Assembly (NCBI GenBank): GCA_030681555.1
Contig: JAUXRW010000076.1
Span: forward strand, 1 to 47,926
DNA length: 47,926 nt
Direction of reading: 5' to 3'
DNA from: Acidimicrobiales bacterium
Lineage (GTDB): Bacteria > Actinomycetota > Acidimicrobiia > Acidimicrobiales > VFJN01
Of this stretch, positions 37,187 through 44,283 are shown piece by piece. The notes under the pieces were generated by a model. That model searched no databases. It was given only the letters and a program-made list of their open reading frames with translations, and was not told the origin of the DNA. Positions within the stretch are counted from its first letter, which is position 1, and the number at the start of each line of letters is the position of its first letter. Made by a program: the position numbers and the translations under genes.

Positions 37187-38106
37187 GGCGAGGCATCCTC
37201 CTCGGCCACGAACCGCTCCCCCGCCTCGAACTCGAGGAACCGGAGGAGCTGCTCGCCGTAGCCGCTCTTCATCAGGTCTTCGCCCTGATCGGGGGCGGCG
37301 GCGAGGAGCTGGAGCTGCTCGGTGGAGATGAACCCCTCGCGGTGCGCGGCCGTCTCGGGCGCGCCGATGAGCAGGCCCTTGCGATGCTGCTGGCCCCCGA
37401 CCCAGTTCTGCGCGTCGAGCAGCGCGTCGAAGGTGCCCACGTCGAACCACTCGGTGGAGAACGGCAGCCGCGACACGTCGAGCTTGCCCTCCCGCAGGTA
37501 GTGGCTGTTCACTTCGCTGATCTCGAGCTCGCCCCGCGCGCTGGGGGTGATGTTGCGGGCCACCTCCACGACGCTGTTGTCGTAGAAGTACAGCCCCGGG
37601 ATCATGTAGTTGGACGGCGCGACGAGCGGCTTCTCGTGGATGGCGACGACCTCGCCGCCGGGGCCGAGCTCGAGCACGCCGTAGCGCTCGGGGTCCGGCA
37701 CCCACAGGCCGAACACGACGGCCCCGACGGGCGAGGTGTACGCCTGCAGCTGCTCGCCGAGCCCGGACCCGTAGAAGATGTTGTCGCCGAGGATGAGGGC
37801 GACGTCGTCGTCGCCGATGAACTCGGCCCCGATCAGGAACGCCGCCGCGATGCCGTTGGGCTCCGGCTGCGCGGCGTACTCGAACCGACAGCCCCACTGC
37901 GACCCGTCGCCCAGCAGGTGCTCGAAGAGCGGGAGCTGGTCGGGCGTGGAGATGATCAGGATCTCGTGGATCCGGGCGTGGATGAGGGTCGTGATCGGGT
38001 AATAGACCAGCGGCTTGTCGTAGACGTGCATCAGCTGCTTCGACGTGGCTCGGCTCGCCGGGCTCAGGCGGGTGGCCCGGCCCCCGGCCAGCACGATGCC
38101 CTTCAC
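37183..38106 (-). CDS. rmlA: Glucose-1-phosphate thymidylyltransferase
   Basis: RmlA couples dTTP and glucose-1-P to dTDP-glucose, the first step of the dTDP-rhamnose path. The 307-residue protein has LAGGRATRLSPASRATSKQL (6-25), where the usual GSGTRL reads GRATRL, then YDKPLVYYPI, LILGDNIFYGSGLG near 103-116 and EWFDVGTFDALLDA near 218-232. It is the first gene of the six-gene operon rmlA-rmlC-rmlB-rmlD-ugd-uxs. The GTG start has no ribosome-binding site; it overlaps the stop of a possible 18-codon upstream ORF as GTGA, in the same way as the downstream junctions. Confidence 0.94.
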   Translation of the reverse strand: MKGIVLAGGRATRLSPASRATSKQLMHVYDKPLVYYPITTLIHARIHEILIISTPDQLPLFEHLLGDGSQWGCRFEYAAQPEPNGIAAAFLIGAEFIGDDDVALILGDNIFYGSGLGEQLQAYTSPVGAVVFGLWVPDPERYGVLELGPGGEVVAIHEKPLVAPSNYMIPGLYFYDNSVVEVARNITPSARGELEISEVNSHYLREGKLDVSRLPFSTEWFDVGTFDALLDAQNWVGGQQHRKGLLIGAPETAAHREGFISTEQLQLLAAAPDQGEDLMKSGYGEQLLRFLEFEAGERFVAEEDASP

Positions 38107-38159
38107 GCCGTCGCCCGGGCGCGGACGGGCAGGGAGGAGCTGGGGGGTCGTGGGGCCAT
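38103..38159 (-). CDS. Candidate leader mini-ORF coupled to rmlA
   Basis: An ATG at 38159 opens 18 codons (MAPRPPSSSLPVRARATA) whose TGA overlaps the rmlA GTG as GTGA. CACAAT lies ten bases before the ATG, so the transcript may begin almost at this ATG. The peptide is rich in Arg, Pro and Ser and has no known relatives. Ribosomes finishing it could restart on rmlA, which has no Shine-Dalgarno sequence. No translation evidence exists from sequence alone. Confidence 0.35.
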   Translation of the reverse strand: MAPRPPSSSLPVRARATA

Positions 38160-38169
38160 GGCGCCGCCG

Positions 38170-38175
38170 ATTGTG
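38170..38175 (-). promoter_or_regulatory. Candidate -10 box (CACAAT) for the rml operon
   Basis: CACAAT on the minus strand is followed by ten bases and the mini-ORF ATG at 38159. The MFS gene has the same hexamer eight bases before its ATG. It lies between the acyl-CoA dehydrogenase stop and rmlA. Confidence 0.35.
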
Positions 38176-38184
38176 GCACGCATG

Positions 38185-39333
38185 TCACTCCACCGGCAGC
38201 CCGAGCTCCCGACTGATCACGAGGCGCTGGATCTCGCTGGTGCCCTCCCCGATCTCGAGGATCTTGGCGTCCCGGTAGAACCGCGACACGGGCGTCTCGT
38301 CCATGTAGCCGTAGCCGCCGAACACCTGGGTGGCGATCCGGGTGGCGGTCACCGCGCCTTCGGTGCTGTGCAGCTTGGCCATCGCGGCGGCTTTCTTGTA
38401 GGGACGCCCGGTGTCGTGCAGCCACGCAGCCTGGTACGTCAACAGGCGGGCCGTCTCCGCCATCACGGCGAGGTCGGCGATCTGGAAGGCCAGGCCCTGG
38501 TTCGCGCCGATGGGTCGCCCGAAGGCGTTGCGGTCCTGTGCGTACCGGATGCAGTGGGCCAGGCACGCGTCGATGCAGCCGACGGCGAGGGCGGAGATGG
38601 CCACCCGCCCCTCATCGAGGATCTTGAGGAACTGCGCAAAGCCTCGGCCGCGCTCGCCCAGGAGGTTCTCCGCCGGCACGCGGCACTCGGTGAAGGTGAG
38701 TCCGTGGGTGTCGGACGCGTGCCAGCCCATCTTCCGGTAGGGCGCCTGCACCTCGAATCCGGCCGTGCCGGCGGGCACGACGATGGCGCTGATCTCGCCG
38801 GGGCCGGTGCGGGCGGTCACCGTGACGAAGGAGGTCAGCTCGCTGCCGGAGTTCGTGATGAACGCCTTCTCCCCGTCGAGCACCCACTCCTCCGCCGCCT
38901 CGTCCAGGACGGCGGTGGTGCGCGTGCCGCCGGCGTCGCTGCCGGCCTCCGGCTCGGTGAGGCCGAAGCCGCCGAGCGCCCGGCCCGCGCAGAGGTCCGG
39001 GAGCCACGTCTGGCGCTGCTCCTCGGTGCCGAAGCGGTAGATGGGGTTCGCGCCCAGACCGACGCCGGCCTCCAGCGTGATGGCCATCGAGTGGTCGACC
39101 CGGGCCAGCTCCTCGATCGCGATGCACAGCATCGTGAGGTCCCCACCACCGCCGCCGTAGGTCTCCGGGAAAGGGATGCCGAACAGCCCCAGGTCGCCCA
39201 TGCTGCGCACGACGTCGACGGGGAACGTGTGGTCGCGGTCCCAGGCCTCGGCATGCGGGGCGATCTCGGCCTCGGCGAACCCCCGGACGACCTTCCGCAG
39301 GGCCTCGTGCTCCTCGGTGAACTCGACGTGCAC
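38185..39333 (-). CDS. Acyl-CoA dehydrogenase
   Basis: This 382-residue flavoprotein oxidises acyl-CoA to enoyl-CoA and passes electrons to ETF. Typical landmarks are GFGLTEPEAGSDAGGTRTTA near 122-141, FITNSGSELTSF near 157, GRPIGANQGLAFQIADLAVM near 272-291, and FGGYGYMDETPVSRFYRDAK near 337-356. The catalytic base is E363 in GEGTSEIQR, the position used by short/medium-chain enzymes. Chain-length preference is unknown. It stands alone, divergent from pabB with a 75-base gap. GTG 39333 gives the normal start HVEFTEEHEALR. Confidence 0.94.
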   Translation of the reverse strand: MHVEFTEEHEALRKVVRGFAEAEIAPHAEAWDRDHTFPVDVVRSMGDLGLFGIPFPETYGGGGGDLTMLCIAIEELARVDHSMAITLEAGVGLGANPIYRFGTEEQRQTWLPDLCAGRALGGFGLTEPEAGSDAGGTRTTAVLDEAAEEWVLDGEKAFITNSGSELTSFVTVTARTGPGEISAIVVPAGTAGFEVQAPYRKMGWHASDTHGLTFTECRVPAENLLGERGRGFAQFLKILDEGRVAISALAVGCIDACLAHCIRYAQDRNAFGRPIGANQGLAFQIADLAVMAETARLLTYQAAWLHDTGRPYKKAAAMAKLHSTEGAVTATRIATQVFGGYGYMDETPVSRFYRDAKILEIGEGTSEIQRLVISRELGLPVE

Positions 39334-39396
39334 GGCCCTTGGCCCTCCCGGTCCGGTGCCCGCCGAACCGGTGCCGGCGGGATGCGGGGCCGATCG

Positions 39397-39402
39397 TACG
39401 CT
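39397..39402 (+). promoter_or_regulatory. Candidate -10 box (TACGCT) for leaderless pabB mRNA
   Basis: TACGCT is followed by six bases and the ATG at 39409. No Shine-Dalgarno sequence is present. Confidence 0.5.
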
Positions 39403-39408
39403 GCGGGG

Positions 39409-40437
39409 ATGCCGCCCACGCCTGCCGCTCCGCCGGCGCTCGCAGTCGTCGGCGGGCGGCTGGCCACCGAGCTGTGCGACGTGACGTCGGACCTCTCGGC
39501 GCTCGACTCGGCGGGGTTCTGGGCGGTCGTCCTTCCGTTCGAGGGGCCGCCGACCTGCGCCCGCTTCGCTCAGGTGCGGGCGGCGCGGCCCTGGCCGGGT
39601 CCGCCGTGGCAGGGCCCCGCCCCCGATGCGTGGTCGAGCTCGTTGGCCGAGGCGGGGTTCCGGGCCGGCGTCGAGGAGATCCGGTCGGCCATCGCCGCCG
39701 GCGACGTCTACCAGGTGAACCTCACCCGGCGGATCTCTGCGCCGATGCCCGAGGGCGGCGACGTCGCCGCCCTCGGGGCCGTGCTTGCCGAGGGCAACCC
39801 CGCGCCCTATGCCGCCGTGGTCCGGGTACCGTCCGCCGGCTGCGCCGTGGCCTCGGCCTCTCCGGAGCTCTTCCTGCGCCTCAACGGCGACGTGGTGACC
39901 TCAGGGCCGATCAAGGGCACTGCGAAGGCTGCGGCCGGCCTCACGGCGAAGGACCGCGCCGAGAACGTGATGATCGTCGACCTCGTGCGCAACGACCTCG
40001 GGCGGGTGTGCGACTTCGGGTCGGTGGAGGTGCCGGGGCTGCTCGAGGTGGAGCAGCACCCCGGCCTCGTCCACCTGGTGTCCACCGTCACCGGGCGCCT
40101 GCGGGACGGTTGCGGGTGGGCGGAGGCGATCGGGGCGACGTTCCCGCCCGGATCGGTGACGGGGGCGCCCAAGGTGGCCGCCCTGGAGCACATCGCGCGG
40201 CTCGAGCCGGTGCCTCGCGGCGTGTACTGCGGCGCCGTCGGCTGGGTGGACGCGGACCAGCGGGCGGGCGAGCTGAACGTGGCCATCCGGACCTTCTGGG
40301 TGCACGACGGCCAGCTGCACCTGGGCACCGGCGCCGGCATCACCTGGGACAGCGACCCCGGCGACGAGTGGGACGAGACCGAGCTCAAGGCTCGCCGGCT
40401 GCTCCACGTCGCGTCAGGATCGTGGCATGACCGCTGA
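39409..40437 (+). CDS. pabB: Aminodeoxychorismate synthase component I (PabB-like)
   Basis: PabB converts chorismate and ammonia to 4-amino-4-deoxychorismate for folate. The 342-residue protein consists almost wholly of the chorismate-binding domain: AGDVYQVNLTRRIS near 101, ASASPELFLRL near 146, PIKGT (167-171), VDLVRNDLGRVCDFGSVEV near 191-209, and GSVTGAPK near 247. The PIKGT lysine is typical of PabB and not TrpE. It is shorter than the usual 450 residues because the N-terminal domain is reduced to about 90 residues. No glutamine amidotransferase (PabA) is in the window. It overlaps pabC by 11 bases, which supports the folate assignment. Confidence 0.88.
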   Translation: MPPTPAAPPALAVVGGRLATELCDVTSDLSALDSAGFWAVVLPFEGPPTCARFAQVRAARPWPGPPWQGPAPDAWSSSLAEAGFRAGVEEIRSAIAAGDVYQVNLTRRISAPMPEGGDVAALGAVLAEGNPAPYAAVVRVPSAGCAVASASPELFLRLNGDVVTSGPIKGTAKAAAGLTAKDRAENVMIVDLVRNDLGRVCDFGSVEVPGLLEVEQHPGLVHLVSTVTGRLRDGCGWAEAIGATFPPGSVTGAPKVAALEHIARLEPVPRGVYCGAVGWVDADQRAGELNVAIRTFWVHDGQLHLGTGAGITWDSDPGDEWDETELKARRLLHVASGSWHDR

Positions 40438-41257
40438 TCTCGCCTGGATCAACGGCACCCTCCGGCCCGCCTCCGAGGCCACGGTGTCGATCTTCGACCA
40501 CGGGCTCACGGTGGGCGACGGCGTGTTCGAGACGCTGAAGGCCGTGCAGGGTGTGCCCTTCGCGGCGCGGCGCCACCTCGCCCGCCTCCACACCTCGGCC
40601 GACGCGCTGAGCCTCGACATCGGGGCGACGGACGACGAGCTCCGCGGCGCCATGGCTGCGGTGCTGGGAGACGACCCGCCGCCGCTGGCGCGGGTGCGCA
40701 TCACCGTCACCGGCGGCCCGGCGCCGCTGGGGTCCGACCGCGGCGACGGCCCGGCCACCGTCATCGTGGCCACGGGCCCCCTCGCCCCTGCGGCCGCAAC
40801 CACGTCCGCGTGCACCGTGCCGTGGCCGCGCAACGAGCGCAGCGCCGTTGCGGGGATCAAGTCGACGTCGTACGCCGAGAACGTGCGTGCGCTCGCTCTC
40901 GCGAAGGCGGGCGGGTGCACCGAGGCGCTGTTCCCGAACACGGTGGGCATGCTCTGTGAGGGCACAGGCTCGAACGTCTTCGTCGTGCTGGGCGGACGGC
41001 TGCTCACGCCGCCGCTGAGCGCCGGGTGCCTGGCGGGCGTCACCCGCGACCTTGTCCTGGAGGTCACCGACGCCCTGGAGGAGGACGTTCCGATCGAGGC
41101 CCTGTCGGAGGCCGAGGAGGTCTTCCTCGCCTCCACCGGGCGCGACGTGCAGCCCGTCCACTGCGTCGACGGCCGCACGATCACGGCGCCCGGGCCGCGC
41201 ACAGCGATGGCGGCTCGGGCCTTCGCGGAGCTGGCCGCCTCGACCTCCGATCCCTGA
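40427..41257 (+). CDS. pabC: Aminodeoxychorismate lyase (PabC-like, PLP fold IV)
   Basis: This 276-residue fold-type IV PLP enzyme probably splits aminodeoxychorismate into 4-aminobenzoate and pyruvate. VSIFDHGLTVGDGVFETLKA near 20-39 is the family N-terminus, the PLP lysine is K145 in IKSTSYAEN, and EALFPNTVGMLCEGTGSNVFV near 165-185 binds the cofactor phosphate. Branched-chain or D-amino acid transaminases look similar; the overlap with pabB favours PabC. A strong inverted repeat follows the stop. Confidence 0.88.
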   Translation: MTADLAWINGTLRPASEATVSIFDHGLTVGDGVFETLKAVQGVPFAARRHLARLHTSADALSLDIGATDDELRGAMAAVLGDDPPPLARVRITVTGGPAPLGSDRGDGPATVIVATGPLAPAAATTSACTVPWPRNERSAVAGIKSTSYAENVRALALAKAGGCTEALFPNTVGMLCEGTGSNVFVVLGGRLLTPPLSAGCLAGVTRDLVLEVTDALEEDVPIEALSEAEEVFLASTGRDVQPVHCVDGRTITAPGPRTAMAARAFAELAASTSDP

Positions 41258-41267
41258 CGTAGGCGCT

Positions 41268-41320
41268 CCGTTCTGTGAACCGAACTCGGCAGCTGTTGCC
41301 GAATCCGGTTCACAGAACGG
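41268..41320. terminator. Large bidirectional terminator-like inverted repeat
   Basis: Perfect 15-bp arms CCGTTCTGTGAACCG (41268-41282) and the complement (41306-41320) enclose a 23-base interior that itself pairs CGGCA (41287-41291) with TGCCG (41297-41301). It lies between convergent pabC and birA; the birA stop codon falls inside the right arm. No T tract follows on either strand. Confidence 0.75.
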
Positions 41321-42122
41321 GGGTGCGGAGGTGGATGACGTCGCCGACGGCGAACGTCCGGACGGGGCCCTCGTCGGGAGCGACCACGAGGTGGCCGTCC
41401 GGAGTGACGTCGACGGCGGTGCCGACCACGTCCTCGTCGTCGAGCTCCACCCGCACGCGCCGACCCAGCGTGGCGGATCGGCGGCGCCACTCGTCGAGCA
41501 GGGCCTGCCGGTCGCCGTCGGCCACCAGCGCGGTGTAGTGCCGATCGAGCGCCTGCAGCAGCGCGACCAGCAGGTCCTCGCGGTCCACCGCCCGGTCCGT
41601 GATGTGGTTGCAGGCGATCGCGATGTCCGCGAGCTCGGCGGGGAGCTCAGCCGGCCACGAGACGTTGATGCCGATGCCCACCACCACGGCCGCCGTGCCG
41701 CCTTCCGCCCAGTCCGCCTCCGCCAGGATCCCGGACAGCTTGCGGTCGGGCCCCGACCCGTCGCCAGGCCAGACGAGGTCGTTGGGCCACTTGAGGCGCG
41801 GGGCGAATCCGGCGACCTCTTCGACGGCTTCGGCGGCGGCCACCGCCACCGCCGTTGCGCAGGCCTCGACGACCGCTCGGGGCGGCCGCAGGAGGACCGA
41901 GACGAGGAGCGACGCGCCCGGCGGGGCCGTCCACGTGCGACCCTGCCGACCGCGTCCGGCCGTCTGGTGGTCCGCCACGACCACGAGCCCCTCGGGGTGG
42001 CCGGTCCGTGCCTCGGCGAGGGCGTCGGCGTTCGTGGAGGCCGTCTGCTCCCGCCAGCGGATGGCCGAGAACCTGCTGCCCGGACCCGATGCCAGAGCTG
42101 ATGTGGCACGTGTGGACGGCAC
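41310..42122 (-). CDS. birA: Biotin--[acetyl-CoA carboxylase] ligase
   Basis: The 270-residue enzyme makes biotinyl-AMP and attaches biotin to the carrier lysine, very likely K552 of the divergent carboxylase gene. The biotin/ATP signature is ADHQTAGRGRQGRTW near 50-64, followed by LKWPNDLVW near 115 and VVVGIGINV near 150; the C-terminal SH3-like domain ends the protein. It lacks the N-terminal DNA-binding domain and so is not a repressor. GTG 42122 is preferred because ATG 42134, the longer option by four codons, would lie inside the proposed -10 box TATGGT. Confidence 0.92.
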   Translation of the reverse strand: MPSTRATSALASGPGSRFSAIRWREQTASTNADALAEARTGHPEGLVVVADHQTAGRGRQGRTWTAPPGASLLVSVLLRPPRAVVEACATAVAVAAAEAVEEVAGFAPRLKWPNDLVWPGDGSGPDRKLSGILAEADWAEGGTAAVVVGIGINVSWPAELPAELADIAIACNHITDRAVDREDLLVALLQALDRHYTALVADGDRQALLDEWRRRSATLGRRVRVELDDEDVVGTAVDVTPDGHLVVAPDEGPVRTFAVGDVIHLRTPVL

Positions 42123-42127
42123 GCAAG

Positions 42128-42135
42128 TAACCATA
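42128..42135. promoter_or_regulatory. Overlapping divergent -10 boxes for birA and accA
   Basis: On the minus strand TATGGT (42135-42130) is seven bases before GTG 42122. On the plus strand TAACCA (42128-42133) is six bases before GTG 42140. Both use the same CCATATGG palindrome (42131-42138), so the two leaderless promoters would compete for polymerase. Confidence 0.4.
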
Positions 42136-42139
42136 TGGC

Positions 42140-43900
42140 GTGCTCACCAAGGTCCTCATCGCCAACCGGGGCGAGATCGCCGTCCGGGTCATCCGCGCCT
42201 GCAAGGAGATGGGCATCGCCACGGTGGCGGTGTACTCCGAGCTCGACCGGGAGGCGCTGCACGTCCGACTGGCCGACGAGGCCCACGCGCTGGGCGGCCA
42301 GACGGCCGCCGAGAGCTACCTGAACACCGAGCGGATCCTCGAGGTCATCGACCAGTCGGGAGCCGACGGCGTCCACCCCGGCTACGGGTTCTTCTCCGAG
42401 AACACGGACTTCGCCCGGGCCATAACCGAGCGGGGCGTGGCCTTCATCGGCCCGCCGCCCGAGGCGATCGAGGTCATGGGCGACAAAGTCTCGAGCCGGA
42501 TCGCAGCGCAGGCCGCAGGGGTGAACGGCGTGCCCGGCACCACCGAGTTCCTCTCCTCGGCCGACGAGGTGGTGGCCTTCGGTGAGGAGTTCGGCTGGCC
42601 GGTAGCCATCAAGGCTGCGTACGGAGGCGGCGGCCGCGGCATGCGCGTCGTCGACGCCAAGGAGGAGGCGGCGGCCGCCCTCGAGTCGGCGCAGTCCGAG
42701 GCGCTCAAGGGCTTCGGGCGAGCCGAGTGCTACGTCGAGCGCTACCTCACCTGGCCGCGCCACGTGGAGATGCAGATCATCGGCGACACGCACGGCAACG
42801 TCGTGTGGGTGGGCGAGCGGGACTGCTCCGCCCAGCGCCGCCACCAGAAGCTGATCGAGGAGTCCCCGGCTCCCGAGTTCCCGGCCGAGACCCGGCAGGC
42901 CATGGGCGAGGCAGCGGTCAAGGTCGCCAAGGCCTGTGGCTACTACAACGCCGGCACGGTCGAGTTCCTCTTCCAGGACGGCGAGTTCTGGTTCCTCGAG
43001 ATGAACACCCGGCTGCAGGTGGAGCACCCCGTCACCGAGCTCGTCTCGGGCATCGACCTCGTCCGCGAGCAGATCCGCGTCGCCTCCGGCGAGCCGCTCT
43101 CGTTCACGCAGGACGAGGTCGACCTCCGGGGCTGGGCGATCGAGGTGCGCGTCAACGCCGAGGATCCGGCGGGCGGCAAGTTCCTGCCCGCCCCCGGGGC
43201 GATCACCACCCTGGTGCCGCCGCAGGGCTTCGGGGTCCGTTGGGACGGCGGGTACGAGGCCGGCGACGAGGTCAGCCAGTACTACGACAACCTCGTCGGC
43301 AAGCTGATCGTGTGGGGAAGCGACCGCACGACGGCCATCGACCGCATGATCCGTGCCCTCGAGGAGATGAAGATCGAGGGGGTCGCCACCACCATCCCCG
43401 CCGACCTCGCCATCCTGCGCCACGAGGACTTCCGAGCGGGCGAGCACTCCACGAAGTGGGTGGAGGACCGGCTCGACCTCTCGACGGTCAGCGCTCCGGT
43501 CACGCCGGCGGCCACGGACGACGAGCCGCCGAAGGTGCAGCGCGACGTCGACGTCGAGATCAACGGCAAGCGCTTCGCGGTGAAGCTGTGGGTGCCCGAC
43601 ATCCCGATGGGCGTGGTCACAGCTGGAGCCGGCGCCGCCGCACCCCGTCCGCGCCGGGCCGCGAGCGCCGGCGTCGGGGCTGCGGGCAGCGGCAAGGTGA
43701 CCGTGCCCATGCAGGGCACGATCGTGAAGGTGCTCGTGGAGGTCGGCCAGGCGGTCGAGGCCGGTCAGGCCGTGTGCGTGCTCGAGGCGATGAAGATGGA
43801 GAACAACATCGGCGCCGACAAGGCGGGCACCATCGCCGAGGTGAAGGTCGCCCCAGGGCAGTCGGTGGGACCCGGCGACATCGTGGTCGTCATCGAGTAG
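42140..43900 (+). CDS. accA: Acyl-CoA carboxylase alpha subunit (biotin carboxylase plus BCCP)
   Basis: This 586-residue subunit carboxylates its own biotin with bicarbonate and ATP for acetyl- or propionyl-CoA carboxylase. The biotin carboxylase part (1-450) has KVLIANRGEIAVRVIRA, the ATP-grasp glycine loop IKAAYGGGGRGMRVV near 155, RDCSAQRRHQKLIEE near 230 and MNTRLQVEHPVTE near 290. A linker leads to the carrier domain (515-586) with the biotin site EAMKM at K552, 35 residues from the end. It resembles mycobacterial AccA3. The beta subunit is not in the window. GTG 42140 is the only start before the conserved opening. Confidence 0.95.
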   Translation: MLTKVLIANRGEIAVRVIRACKEMGIATVAVYSELDREALHVRLADEAHALGGQTAAESYLNTERILEVIDQSGADGVHPGYGFFSENTDFARAITERGVAFIGPPPEAIEVMGDKVSSRIAAQAAGVNGVPGTTEFLSSADEVVAFGEEFGWPVAIKAAYGGGGRGMRVVDAKEEAAAALESAQSEALKGFGRAECYVERYLTWPRHVEMQIIGDTHGNVVWVGERDCSAQRRHQKLIEESPAPEFPAETRQAMGEAAVKVAKACGYYNAGTVEFLFQDGEFWFLEMNTRLQVEHPVTELVSGIDLVREQIRVASGEPLSFTQDEVDLRGWAIEVRVNAEDPAGGKFLPAPGAITTLVPPQGFGVRWDGGYEAGDEVSQYYDNLVGKLIVWGSDRTTAIDRMIRALEEMKIEGVATTIPADLAILRHEDFRAGEHSTKWVEDRLDLSTVSAPVTPAATDDEPPKVQRDVDVEINGKRFAVKLWVPDIPMGVVTAGAGAAAPRPRRAASAGVGAAGSGKVTVPMQGTIVKVLVEVGQAVEAGQAVCVLEAMKMENNIGADKAGTIAEVKVAPGQSVGPGDIVVVIE

Positions 43901-43911
43901 GCCGACCGGCT

Positions 43912-44283
43912 TCAGCCCAGCGCGTACGCCGCAGCGCCCAGGGCCAGGGCCGCGTTGAGTGCGACGTGCCACCGCTGCGGCGGGGTGTCGGCGCGACCGA
44001 AGCAGCCGCAGCTGCCGATCGGCCTTCCGGAGGCGAGGGCCGCTGCGACGAAGACGGCGAAGGCGACGTAGCTCACCGCCACGAGCCCCCAGAGCACGGT
44101 GCCGCCGAGCACCGCGGCCCCCACGCCGAGGCTCAGCTCCACCGCCGAGCCGGCGCGCACGAGCAGCGGCGACGACGGCAGCCCCATGGCCCGCAGCGCG
44201 CCGACCGTCATCGTCGGTTCCAGCAGCTTCATGGCGCCGGCCAGGGCCAGCAGGCCGGCGGCCGCGAGGGCGACGAGGACCAC
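43912..44283 (-). CDS. MauE/DoxX-like membrane protein
   Basis: The 123-residue protein has four hydrophobic helices and a short loop SGRPIGSCGCFGRADTPP (about 86-103) with two cysteines, a mark of the MauE/DoxX redox-associated group. MauE proteins take part in disulfide formation or thiol transfer during maturation of other proteins; the partner here is unknown. The GTG start follows the stop of the flavoprotein gene directly, with no gap, so the two are translationally coupled. A functional link between the flavoprotein and thiol chemistry is inference. Confidence 0.8.
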   Translation of the reverse strand: MVLVALAAAGLLALAGAMKLLEPTMTVGALRAMGLPSSPLLVRAGSAVELSLGVGAAVLGGTVLWGLVAVSYVAFAVFVAAALASGRPIGSCGCFGRADTPPQRWHVALNAALALGAAAYALG

